From positions 248,001 to 312,000 of the forward strand of contig JAOWBW010000484.1 of NCBI GenBank assembly GCA_026119855.1: a stretch of DNA of 64,000 nucleotides. The letters are read 5' to 3'. Shown here piece after piece: positions 54,884-64,000 of the stretch. Each line of letters opens with the position of its first letter. Within the stretch, counting starts at the first letter, position 1. A model generated the notes under the pieces. The model worked only from the letters and a program-made list of their open reading frames with translations. It made no database searches and was not told where the DNA came from. This stretch comes from Campanula takesimana. Taxonomy: Eukaryota; Streptophyta; Magnoliopsida; Asterales; Campanulaceae. A program made the position numbers and the translations under genes.

Positions 54884-55563
54884 CCACTCTTTCCTTTGGT
54901 TATTTATCCATCTGTGTATAAGATCCAACAATCATTTGGTAGTTCCTCCGGTGGTTCCCTATCCATGGGAGTCTTCCTCTTCCTATTGGTCGACGTATAT
55001 TCGCTTGAGAACACGGTCTCGACTAGGAAGTCAACCAAAGGTTGTGCCATCAAGGTCTTTCTCAGCTTGTAGGTTATGTCGAACTCGGTCAATTCAATAG
55101 ACCAGTTCAATAGTCTTCCTGAGCTGTCCATCTTGTGTAGTATCTTCCTGAGTGGAGAGTCGGTGTAAACCGTGATGGGATGAGCAGAGAAGTACGCACG
55201 CAGTTTTCTGGTGGCAATGATCAAGGCGTATGCTATCTTTTCGACGTTATAGTATCTGCTCTCGGTGTCTGACAACGGTTTGCTTACATAGTATACCGGC
55301 TTCTGAATCCCACTATCCTCTCGTACTAATACGGCCGCCACTACTCTGTCTGTTGTCGCAAGGAATACATAGAGTGTCTCTCCCATAATCGGACTGCTAA
55401 GTAGGGGGGGTGAGCCCATGTATTCTTTTATTTGCTGGAATGATGCTGAGCATTCTGGGGTCCAGTCGAATTCCTTAGTTCTTTTCAGAGCCTTGAAGAA
55501 TGGTAACGACTTTTCTGCTGACTTGGCGATAAATCTTCCCAGGGCGGCCACCCTTCCATTCAA
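54884..55563 (-). pseudogene. pol: D RNase H and start of archaeal-type RNase H
   Basis: On the minus strand RVAALGRFIAKSAEKSLPFF, FDWTPECSASFQQIKEYM, PVYYVSKPLSDTESRYYNVE, YFSAHPITVYTDSPLRKIL and LLNWSIELTEFDITYK form the RT-linked RNase H. A linker with EYTSTNRKRK then leads into WILYTDG, the start of the archaeal-type RNase H, followed by TAA. The frame is cut by E's right TSD at 54883 and continues at 38580. Confidence 0.87.
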
Positions 55564-56053
55564 CCGTTGAACTTATTTTACACATGTCGGCTCTTTCATG
55601 TCGACCAGGGTCTGGATCTTCTCCGGATTTGCCTCGATGCCTCGTTGGGAGACCATGAAACCGAGGAACTTGCCCGCCGTGACTCCAAAAATACATTTAC
55701 TTGGGTTGAGATTCATGTCGTTCTCTTTCAGGTTTCTTATAGTCTCCGTCAGGTCCAGGACGTGGCTTCCTGACTTGGTTTTTATTACCATGTCGTCAAT
55801 ATAGGCTTCCATGTTCCTACCGATCTGGGATTTGAACACCTTATTCACCATCCTCTGATAAGTTGCGCCGGCGTTCTTGAGGCCAAAAGGCATCATCACA
55901 TAACAATAGATCCCTCCTGCTGCTTGGAAGGCGGTCTTTTAGATGTCGTCTTCGGCTATCTTGACTTGGTGGTAACCATAATAAGCGTCTAGGAAGCTCA
56001 AGGTTTGGTGTCCAGCAATGGAGTCGACCAACTTGTCTATCCTGGGTCGCCAC
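55564..56053 (-). pseudogene. pol: D reverse transcriptase, palm to thumb
   Basis: On the minus strand, RIDKLVDSIAGHQTLSFLDA leads through a broken stretch to GIYCYVMMPFGLKNAGATYQ, EAYIDDMVIKTKSG (catalytic YIDD), MNLNPSKCIFGVTAGKFLGF and MVSQRGIEANPEK. A stop after CVK (about 55573) is followed by VQRLNGRVAAL in the neighbouring frame. The upstream end is cut by the B-type LTR at 56054; seven bases (GTGGCGA on minus) between the LTR and RT belong to neither D nor the LTR. Confidence 0.85.
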
Positions 56054-57036
56054 TGTAGATACCCCGGGGGAAACCACGACTTGGCTAGAGTGCGTGAATT
56101 ATCCTAGGATGTCAAATTGTGTTTTAGAGTCGCCACCCACGTTTTTGAGGAACGTAAGAAAACCTAATGTTTATGAGCCTAGATTTACGAAAACAGAGAT
56201 TCTTTGGGATGAGGGGTTCGGGGGTTAGGTTACGAAATGGGAAGTACTTAGACACCCATTTCACCCGAGCAACGTCGGTCTTGTTTGTTCATAATTCACT
56301 TTAAAGATAGATGTGTTCTTCCTATTTGAATGATGATAAAAAGGGGTTTTAAAGTTTAAAATGTAGGGAGATGACTCCTAGGCAAATTCAATGTAATGAA
56401 AGGGCCATTGGTGTCATGTCCCAAATGGTTTTGGGGTGATTGCACATTTGATTGAAGAGGAAGAAGAATTAGAAGAAGGACAAGAAGAAGAATAAAATTT
56501 AAGACATTTACCTATAGTATCATTCAAAGAGAACTTCTTGAAGAAGAGGTTGAATACTTGGAGAGAACACTTTTAAGGTCCAAAGTCTTATGTTGAAAAG
56601 GTCTAAAAAGAGCTCAAAAAGAAGTCCCCTCCAATGATGGATTGGAGGGGTTTTTATAGTTGAAAGAGGGGAGTTTTTGGAGCCAAACGGAGTCTTCAAG
56701 AAATCTTTCCCGGGCAAAATCATGTATAATGAGCAAGGGAGAGATTCTTGGGCAGAATCTGTAACTGACGCACCCCAGAAGCGCGCGCATCCCACCTAGG
56801 CAGCGAAAGGCGCGCGCGTCTGGCCTCAAGGGGCGGAGGCGCGCGACTCTGGAAGGCAAAATCTGACAGAATGGACTAGAAAGTTAGAACTATTATTCAG
56901 TTTAGTTCCGGGACTTAACGGAGTCCGTCTGGAACTTAACCGAAGTAACAGAAACTAACAGAAAACATTTAAAAGAGGGAGAAACACAAAATCAAGTGTG
57001 CAATCGGGGTGAGCAGTCCAAGGCGGGGTGTCTACA
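56054..57036 (-). mobile_element. B-family LTR inside D's reverse transcriptase
   Basis: 983 bp with B-type ends (TGTAGATACCCC...GGTGTCTACA on plus), a minus-strand TATAAAAA at 56651-56658 and three CpG boxes at 56778, 56808 and 56834. It is diverged from and shorter than B's LTRs. On its inner side it is preceded by TCGCCAC, identical to the PBS-side sequence next to B's 5' LTR. No 5-bp TSD is present. It therefore looks like a 5' LTR plus a trace of leader left after deletion and not a simple solo LTR. Confidence 0.8.
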
Positions 57037-57232
57037 GGGGGTAGCTATCCTTTAGGCATGCTTTGTTGAGATCTGTGAAGTCGACACACATTCTCCACTT
57101 GCCGTTATGTTTCATCACCATTACGACATTAGCCAGCCACTCGGGATATGTCGCTTCTCGGATGATCCCGGCCTTCATCAATTTATCCCCCTCGATCTCG
57201 ATTGCCTTTTCTTTATCTATAGAGAAGACCCT
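57037..57232 (-). pseudogene. pol: D reverse transcriptase, N-terminal part
   Basis: Between the B-type LTR and the upstream frame, the minus strand encodes in a shifted frame the RT entry region: a KAxxGRDHPRSDI-like decayed start, NVVMVMKHNGKWRMCVDFTD and LNKACLKDSYP. The sequence breaks off at Y-P at the LTR. It joins RIDKLVD on the other side with about one codon missing. Confidence 0.75.
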
Positions 57233-58275
57233 TCATCCCTGATTGACTGGTTTGAAAAAACTGTCCACCTCTAGTTTGTGGAGAGCGATGGCTTCTTTAA
57301 CTCCAACCATGTCTTCAACTCTCCATGCGAACACGTCTAGGTTGTTTTTTAGCAGGTTGATAAGCTCCTCTATCTCTTTCGGGGGAAGTTGTTTCCCAAT
57401 TCGTACCTTCTGTTCTGGGTAGTCAGGGTTGATAACGACCTCATCTAACTGGTCAACTGGTCTTAGCTCGGGACCATCCCTGAATTCCAAGGTTTCCACA
57501 ATGATTTGCTTTATTTTTTCCTTGTCTTTGCCTTCTAGGCTAAAATTCTCCATATCTAGGAGTCTGTCAATCTCGGCATCCATGTGGGCGGGTATTGTGG
57601 CCCTCGAGCTTGGGACGAGGGCGAGGTTTGAGCCGCTCGGCTCGTCTGAAGCTGTGTTCATGGAGATACAGCCATATCCTTCCAACCCGTAGGTCACCTC
57701 GGTCTCCGTCATGATATTATCGTCATCTAGTACCACCCATTCTTCAGGTATGTCTAATGTTATCACGCCGATGTTAGGGGCTAATGTAGTGACCGTGGTC
57801 GACTTCGATATAGTAATATTCCTTTCTGGAGTGTCAATCTCCATCTTGGTTTTTGCCTTTCTTGACCTCATCATGTGCTCTAAAAAGTGTTTGGGTTTGC
57901 CGAGGACACAGCCTATGCCTTCTGGGGTTGGGAATTTCACCCTTTGGTGAGGGAGGGAAGCAACCATTCCCAGTTTTCCCTGACTAGGAGAGCCGAGGAT
58001 GGCATGGTAGTTACTTGCCAAATCCATAACGATGAAAGTGATCGTTGCCGATGTTTTGTAGGGGTACTCACCAACTTCTAGTACCAAGTCCACGTTCCCT
58101 TACCCTCGGCTTTGTGATTTGTAAATCCTTCTAGTCTCCCATTGTACGGGGTCAGCTTGGTGTCTGGCAACTCCATCTCTTTGAAGGTTCTGTAATAGAG
58201 CACGTCTTTAGCAGCCCCAGAATCTATTAAGAGCCTTTCCGACTCGCAGTTGTCGATTCGGCCTGTGATGACCAA
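57233..58275 (-). pseudogene. pro: D protease and pol linker
   Basis: The 58078-58275 frame has LLIDSGAAKDVLYYRTFKEM, where DSG is the retropepsin active site. A frame change at about 58085 leads to LASNYHAILGSPSQGKLGMV, the second conserved protease block with ILG. A linker with TLDIPEEWVVLDDDNIMTET follows. The RT entry (HKLEVDSFFKPVNQG) then ends at a TGA at 57233-57235. The first M shown by this frame (58093) is internal. Frameshifted, inactive. Confidence 0.83.
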
Positions 58276-58278
58276 CGG

Positions 58279-58695
58279 CTATTCTCTCATGGCCCTGTTT
58301 CCGGCCAGCTCGTTAGGGGAGAAACTAATCACCTCCTCCCCTTTGTGAATCCAAGGGGGGATATGGTAAACCTTCCTTAGCTCATAGATCTGCTTTTTTA
58401 GCTTGGTGTTGGAAGGAATTTCCTCCCTGATTACACCGATCAGCTTTGCCCGAGGTGGTCTATCTTCGCGGTCCTCCACCGCCTCTCCCTCTCTCGGACG
58501 TTTGTTGTCTTTCTTTGCTAAGAATTCATTTATTTTCCCCTGATTGGCCCACCTCTGTAGTATTTTCTTTAGGGCAAAGAAGTTATCCGTCTCGTGCCCG
58601 TTATCTCGGTGGTAGGCACAGTACTTGCTGGTGTCCCGTGGGAACTTTGGGTTATCTTTAAGGGGTTTTGGATTTGGGAGATTCACCAGGTTCAT
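58279..58695 (-). pseudogene. gag: D gag C-terminus with altered zinc motif
   Basis: YCAYHRDNGHETDNFFALKK corresponds to CAYHEDFGHLTEDC of element C. The last Cys ligand is Phe here (TGC/TGT to TTC), so zinc binding is likely lost. A charged linker follows (DREDRPPRAKLIGVI), then VISFSPNELAGNRAMRE leading to protease. The frame differs from the upstream gag core. Confidence 0.78.
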
Positions 58696-58827
58696 GATCT
58701 CGGAAATCGGTTTTGTAAGGGGGGTAAAGACCTCGGTCGGTCTCGTTCTATTCTTCCCTCGGTTTCCACTTCCATTGGTACCCTGGACCGAGTTAGAAGT
58801 GGGTGGTCTGATTTCCCTTCCTTGATC

Positions 58828-59373
58828 TCAATCTCTGTAACCGGACATCAGTTTCTTTTTTTCTTCAGCAGTGGCTGTCGCATAGGCCATTTGGTATAGC
58901 TCGGACTTTGTAAGAAGTTCTCTCACCGACAATTTATAGGTGAGCTCGTCTGATCTCTGTCCATTATAGAAGCACATTATGATTTCCCTGTCGGTGAGTC
59001 TCTCTTCTATTGAGTCAGCTAAATCTCTGAACCTATTGTAGAAGTCCATAGTTGATTCGCTTTTTCCCTGAACTATGTTTGCCAGATCTGACAATCTTTT
59101 CTTTCTAGCCCCGGCAGTGGCGAAATACTCTAGGAAACTTGACTTCAATTTGGAGAAGGAGTTGATGCTTCTTCTTTCTAGGTCCATAAACCAAGACCTG
59201 GCTGCTCCAACTAACGTACTAGAAAAGGCCTTGCAAAGTACGTCGTCTTTGTTGGATACCAAGGCAATCATACCTTCGAAAGACTGGAGGTGGTCCATGG
59301 CATAGAACAGCCAGAATATTTGTCCAGGTGAGGAAGCTTCAACTTGGGATTGGGTGGAGAATACTTTATCCAC
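58828..59373 (-). pseudogene. gag: D gag capsid core
   Basis: Gypsy capsid motifs: MDHLQSFEGMIALVSNKDDV, LCKAFSSTLVGAARSWFMDL, SFSKLKSSFLEYFATAGARK and STMDFYNRFRDLADSIEERL, then CFYNGQRSDELTYKLSV. It is one frame away from the N-terminal gag segment that overlaps it at 59268-59373, so a single indel near 59300 split gag. Confidence 0.83.
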
Positions 59374-60248
59374 TGAGCAAACGGACTCATTGCATCATAG
59401 TCGGTCTTCGGCTTTCTCTGCCCCTGGTTCATCTCTATATTGTCCATCCTCTCCTGCAAATCCAATATGATCTGCTCACTGAATCCGGAGCTGCGATAGG
59501 AGCTTCTCGGCCTGTCTCTTTCTCTATCTCGGCCACTTCCAACAACACGGCTTGTGTTTGGATCATCACGAGGTCGTCTCGGGGGAGTACGACGAGGTGG
59601 CTCCTGTCTGGGTGGGACATGATCTTGATTTTGCCATCGTCGCCTTTCTCCTAAAAATCTCACATCTGGAGATTCTGCCTCCTCTTCTCTCCTACTGTTT
59701 ATTTGATCCCTCAGATATCTTTCATCGGGATTAATTGGGCCAAGTCGACCTTCTAGTCGGCTTGGTAGAGCAGCTCGATTCCCTAGGGGCGCGTCACGTG
59801 GTTCCGGATGACGTCTGTCCTCAGTGCGTGTGTTCCCCCTACGGCCACTTCTTTCTCCGCCTCCCAAAGCTCCTCTTGTGCCAGAGGGCTGGGCGAAGGG
59901 TGCCAAGGACTGATCAGGGTCAAATTCTAGAAGAGCCCTCTGAGCATCAGCTAGTTGCTGAAGGGTTGAGAGATTTTGATGTAATAATTCCCTTCGGTCA
60001 ATTGGTGCCGGCCTAGAAGGGCCAGCCTCGGTAAGCTGAGGGCGTGAAGTCGTCCACCTCCGCCGTCCATACTGTTGAGTAATTTCAGGCGCCGGCCCTC
60101 TGGAACGGGTGTGCATCCCGCCCCGCTGAGGCGGAGGAGGGAGGCCTTGATTCAGAGCATTGTTATTTGCCACGTTAGGTGGTGGCGGGTTGAGATTGGC
60201 GTCTGGTGTAACGCTAGCTTCCCGACCGTCAACGCGAGTTCCAGACAT
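59268..60248 (-). pseudogene. gag: D gag N-terminal region
   Basis: Starts at ATG 60248 (MSGTRVDGREAS); the longer upstream frame runs into the LTR and is not used. The segment is Pro/Arg-rich and disordered (PPRQEPPRRTPPRRPRDD; ERDRPRSSYRSSGFSEQ), then enters the capsid entry (SPFAQWIKYSPPNPKLKLPH, LDKYSGCSMPW). The target-like LDKY-G-P block joins it to the next segment. Confidence 0.8.
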
Positions 60249-60329
60249 GGGGAAATTTGTGGTTTTCCGAACAAAGATTCTCCAACGACGTTTCCCGGCA
60301 TCGGAACCAAACTGATGCTGCCAAAGACT

Positions 60330-60970
60330 TGTCAGATCAGCCCTTCGTCTAGCGGTTCGGATAAATCCAGCAATGAGAACTTCCCCGTTCGGATCTGCGC
60401 ACAATGAACAAACGTAAACTACGCCGGGGCTTCACCGGCGAAGGCCCTCCGACGTGAGAGTAAGAATACGGGCAGTATGAATATAGAAAATCAATTGACT
60501 AGTAGAGAGTCAAAGAGTTCATTACCCGTCTCTTGTTGTGAGGACCTGTTTATATAGGCGTGGGTGAATGAGTCCTGACTTGTTAGGAAAGCCAGGGAGC
60601 CCGTATTGTTATGGGACTCGTATTCCTTAGGGACGAACTCCAGATAAGGATGAGTGGTATCCCAGTTATCTTGTAGAAGAGATATCCTTGTTTAGATAAG
60701 GATCTTCATAGTTAGAGTTGTAATCAAACTCTGTATGCAGTCTCCCTGCGATAATGGGAGGTTTATGATACATCTCGGCCTGTCATCTAACTCGGCTCAT
60801 CATAGAGGCCGACTAGGGATTAGGCCTAGGTAGGGACTGCCTGCTCGGCTTGGTTGATGTCGGCCCATAAGCAGGGCCTCTGGTGAATGGGCCTCTCGGT
60901 ATAGGCCTTTTAGGTGTATGGGCCCAGAGCGTATGGGTTCCATTTGGTCCATGTCTGTTTATGTCGTTCA
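60330..60970 (-). repeat. D 5' LTR
   Basis: 641-bp partner of 30954-31593 with TATATAAA (minus) at 60549-60556. The adjoining 60290-60329 should hold the PBS; TTTGGCAGCATCAGTTTGG on minus does not match a tRNA end I can name. Confidence 0.93.
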
Positions 60971-61173
60971 CGTCCCTTTACATCTTGTTAAATATTATCC
61001 ACTCAAAAATCTAAATGAATAAATCATTAATAGAGCGTGATGACCAAAAGCAAGAATATAATGTCGATTTTTGAAATCTTTTAGAACTTAATCCTTTGTT
61101 AAGGATGATTCATATTTATTAGCCTTGAATTTTTCCACTATCATCTTCCGCTCCCATTTGTGATTCAAGGTAC
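60971..61173. other. Spacer between D and small LTR
   Basis: AT-rich, no feature recognised. Confidence 0.4.
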
Positions 61174-61384
61174 TGTTGGGGTATCAACCCAACTCCCACA
61201 TCAGCAATTGAATGAAGAATTGCCTAGTATATAAAGGTGTCCACACACTCCATTAGTATGAGGCCTTTTGGGAGATGACCCAAAAACAAATCCGTGCTGG
61301 CTGGGCCCAAAGCGGACAATATCATACTAATCTGAAGTGGTGGGGGTGGTCGTGGTCCCAACAACTGGTAACTGGTATCAGAGC
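61174..61384 (+). mobile_element. Short LTR plus PBS (TRIM-like or truncated copia)
   Basis: The LTR 61174-61363 (190 bp) reads TGTTGGGGTATC...GTCCCAACA and holds TATATAAAGG at about 61230. A tRNA-iMet PBS TGGTATCAGAGC follows at 61373-61384 after a small ACTGGTA duplication. A second LTR is not found downstream, so either a miniature element lost its 3' half or a larger copia element was truncated. GAGGGGCTCCCC and a CCCTATAAAAATAGG palindromic word at about 61496-61564 could be remains of its 3' end. Confidence 0.7.
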
Positions 61385-62106
61385 TTGGTTAAAGTGAGAA
61401 GTCGCATCATCGGAACAGATCCAAAATTGAAGAAACAACAAGAGAGCAGTTTTGGAATATGCTTTAAGCCGAACCACGAAAAAAAAAATGCCAAGAGGGG
61501 CTCCCCTTAGGGGAGAATGTGAGGAAGAGGGGATTAGTGGGTGTGCCTCCCCTATAAAAATAGGAAATATAATTCTCCACATGATTTTGACAATCCTATT
61601 AGAATTTGAGACGAAAAATCCCAACAAGCACATGTCAATCTTATGTGTATTTTTGAAGTAAAATAAATATCTGTTGCTTTTAGTGGTTCATTCCAAGCAT
61701 AAATATTTTTTCACATTGCACTCAAAAAGTAAATTCTTTTTATATCCATTCTTATGATCCAAACGTTCATTTTTGATATATTATACTTTTGTTGGTAAGT
61801 TTTATTTATGTTATATTAATTTCTAATTTTCTATCTATTCTCTAATGTCTTCCTAAGATCTATTTCTTAAATTCTTGGGTTATAAAAGATAAGAATCAAG
61901 GTATGGAAAGTAATTTACTATGGTAAAAGTTTATAACACTTCTTTGATGGGACTACCTAATATTTCTTTTCTTCTTTTCGTGTTAATTACTCATCCATTT
62001 TCTATGATTTATTCTTAACTTGCTTAGGGACAAGCAAGAGCTTAGAGTGAGACACTTGATAAATGACTATTTTCTAATCGTTTATAGTTTAATAGTTGTT
62101 TATTTT
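61385..62106. other. Non-coding flank between small LTR and element G
   Basis: AT-rich, without a coding frame. The part before about 61620 may be internal sequence of the small element; the remainder is probably ordinary intergenic DNA. Confidence 0.4.
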
Positions 62107-62655
62107 TGTTTTGGTAGTAAAAACAATTATGTATGATCTTCATTGAAATAAAAATCAAGGAGGGACGAATGGAATAAAAACTAAAGAATTGAAAGATTGG
62201 ATAAGGATGTAACGAGGAAAGCCTCTGAGACAATGATCTCGCCGGCCCAAAACCTCGGGAGGTGATTAAGAGCACCTTCCTTCCCAAATGCTTATATTGA
62301 TCTTTTTACTTTTTTCGAGCTATGGAGGTTTACAGAGAGTGAGTGCGTTTGTGTTGGTGTACCTCCAAGACCCTATTTATACACAAATGGAAAAGTAAGA
62401 AACCTAATCTAAATAGTATAACTAACTCTCCTAAAAAATCGCATTCTATCTTCAAGAGGAGGAGACGTGGTCAATCAGCCCGTTGGGAGTTGATTCATAA
62501 CTTATCCACATGTGCTTATTTGGTTTTTAACACCTGCAAAAATGATTAGTAAAATAGAATATAATTAATAATGGGAAATATACCTGCTGTTCAAGACGTT
62601 GCAATCTTTTGAAGGGGAATCAAGATGGATACAACTTAAAATTTCACCCACAACA
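62107..62655 (-). repeat. G 3' LTR
   Basis: About 549 bp with TATAAATA on minus at 62374-62381. No CpG boxes are present. Confidence 0.82.
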
Positions 62656-62670
62656 ATTGCCCCCAAACTT
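62656..62670 (-). other. Polypurine tract of G
   Basis: AAGTTTGGGGGCAAT on minus adjoins the LTR and is identical to that of C. Confidence 0.8.
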
Positions 62671-62921
62671 GTCTTAGCAGTGTAACACAGAAAAGATAAG
62701 TTTCTGGAAAGACGTGATTTGATGGGACGGTTAATTAACCGGCATTTTGACGCAATACATCATCTTAATTGTTCTTTGGGAGAAGAGGAGTCTAGACTCC
62801 TAGGATCATAAAACTCCCTTCCTACTCATAATCTTCAGACGGTGGAATTGAGGTATTCTTCTCTTCCTTTCCTTCTTTTTTCTCAATTTTCCTTTTCTGC
62901 AAAAATTCTTTAACGAAGAGG

Positions 62922-64000
62922 ATGTCGAAATCTTCAAAATCTGGTACTCTCAAAGCTGTTTCTTCTAATGACCAAAATGTCTTTGTCTCAGAGGGTTTAC
63001 TTGCTAAACTTGATGACGATATTTGTTTTTTCAATAATGCTCTGATTTGCTCTTTGAAAAATCGAAAATGCTTTCCGAACCAAACTGTTTTTCATCCCTT
63101 TGATGTGTCTTTAAGGGCCGATTCTATTTCTAAGTCTTGGATCTGCTTCTATGAGTACCCCTTTGCTCTAGGGTTTAGCTTTCCCTTTCCCCCTTTGGTG
63201 TCTGAGTTCTTTGAAAAAACTCAATTGGCGTATGTTCAAATGATGCCCATGACTTGGAGAGTTTTTGATGTTGTGTTGAGAGTGAACCGAGAGCGTGGAT
63301 TAGATATAGGTTTGAGTGAGATGGCCATTTGCTATGACCTACAATCTTTTGGGTCAAAAAGGTTTGTTTTTAAGAAAAGACCAAAAAAGGGCTTGATGGT
63401 CCCCAAAGCCTCTGTAAATGATAGAGGGTGGAGAGGAAAATTTTTCTTTATTGAGAGGGCTTCATTGGAAGGTGGTGAGAATTTGGTTAAAGAGTGGAAC
63501 AGGGGAGGTATGATTCTTGAAATATCTTTTTGCTCAAGTCTGCTACATCTTTTAAGTTTTACATTTTTCTCCTTCCTTTGCAGAGATTAAATGGGAAGAA
63601 TTGTTCCCTCCAAAGGCTGATTCAGAATCTAAGATTGCCTTGTTTCTTCGTCTTTCTGAGGAGGAGAGGAGTTTCAAGACCAGACACGTCATTGATCCAT
63701 CTGAAGGGGATAACATGTCTACAGGTATGACTTTGAAATCTTGATTGAATTCCCTTCTTGTATAAACTCATGAATTTCTTTCTTGTTTTGCAGTTTCAAA
63801 GCCAACTATGGAAATTTCCTTTGATGATATGGATAGCCTACTTGGAGATCTCTCAACCAATCCAGTGGATAAGCCCCCCATCGTTCCAAAAATGGAGATT
63901 CAAGATGTTGCTACTGTCAATTCAAGACTAAAGAAGAGAAAAGCAGTTGATGAAGTGAGGGAGATTGTAGAAATTGAGGCTTTTGGGAATCTTTCCGTAG
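62922..64000 (+). CDS. Antisense spliced gene of element G (partial)
   Basis: Exon 1 is open from ATG 62922 (MSKSSKSG) to 63507, exon 2 is 63584-63724, and exon 3 starts at 63794 and runs past the right edge. Introns of 76 and 69 nt have GT...AG ends, and splice positions and phases equal those of element C's gene. Shared protein blocks are FHPFDVSLRADSISKSWICF, YEYPFALGFSFPFPPLVSEF, MMPMTWRVF, DLQSFGSKRF and, after the splice, IKWEELFPPK; exon 3 has NSRLKKRK as in C. No stop occurs inside the visible exons, so this copy may be intact. PF04195-like by memory; role unknown. Confidence 0.78.

Larger units (their letters stand above)
30954..60970 (-). mobile_element. Element D: Tat-like Ty3/gypsy retrotransposon, twice interrupted
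   Basis: LTRs 30954-31593 and 60330-60970 (TGTCRGATCAGCCC...ATGTCRTTCA on plus) enclose gag, protease, RT, RNase H, archaeal-type RNase H and integrase on the minus strand, and two antisense ORFs on the plus strand. Copia element E sits in the archaeal-type RNase H and a B-type LTR sits in RT. Without these D is about 12.7 kb. All its genes carry stops or frameshifts. The LTRs remain very similar despite that. Confidence 0.9.
62107..64000 (-). mobile_element. Element G: 3' part of a third Tat-like gypsy element
   Basis: LTR 62107-62655 resembles C's LTR (TGTTTTGGTA at the outer end; AACGAGGAAAGCC and AACCTCGGGAGGTG inside; CAACA at the inner end) but is clearly diverged. It is followed by the same PPT as C and an antisense gene on plus. 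Gag-pol would lie beyond the right edge. Confidence 0.85.

Overview
This window is plant nuclear DNA, very probably from a eudicot. It consists almost entirely of LTR retrotransposons nested in one another and contains no recognisable host gene. The evidence is the plant Ty1/copia and Ty3/gypsy gag-pol domains, primer-binding sites for initiator tRNA-Met and tRNA-Lys, 5-bp target duplications, a Stowaway-type MITE and introns of about 70-80 nt. The species cannot be named from what is visible.

Layout, using letters assigned here. H (1-1845): the 3' end of a copia element whose pol has been shortened by several internal deletions and which ends in a near-perfect 264-bp palindrome that looks like its LTR. 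C (2073-29204, minus): a gypsy element with two RNase H domains (Tat-like). It has an uninterrupted gag-pro frame, one UAG in a leaky context before pol, and a spliced antisense gene. B (2234-19549, minus, TSD ccggc) lies inside C's left LTR; it has only a decayed gag plus a BamHI-type minisatellite. A (9176-17599, plus, TSD gaaag) lies inside B; it has 2.7-kb LTRs and an open gag but no pol (TR-GAG type). 29205-30953: two MITE-like foldback elements. D (30954-60970, minus): a second Tat-like gypsy element carrying two antisense ORFs. E (38581-54878, plus, TSD cggct) is a copia element inside D. F (44290-52066, minus, TSD gtagc) is a non-coding LARD-like relative of A inside E's reverse transcriptase. 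A B-family LTR (56054-57036) lies inside D's reverse transcriptase. 61174-61384: a small LTR plus PBS. G (62107 to beyond the right edge, minus): the 3' part of a third Tat-like element with an antisense gene.

How the parts relate. C, D and G are or were autonomous. A, B and F lack pol and would need another element's enzymes. Nesting gives relative ages: C before B before A, and D before E before F. The observations most worth following are: (1) a spliced antisense gene family shared by C, D and G, with intron positions conserved between C and G; (2) UAG-CAA-UUA between gag-pro and pol of C; (3) a CpG-saturated box of about 12 bp in small clusters in the LTRs and leaders of unrelated families (A, B, E, F and H) but not in C, D or G; (4) the related pair A (gag kept) and F (gag lost), which share non-coding internal sequence.
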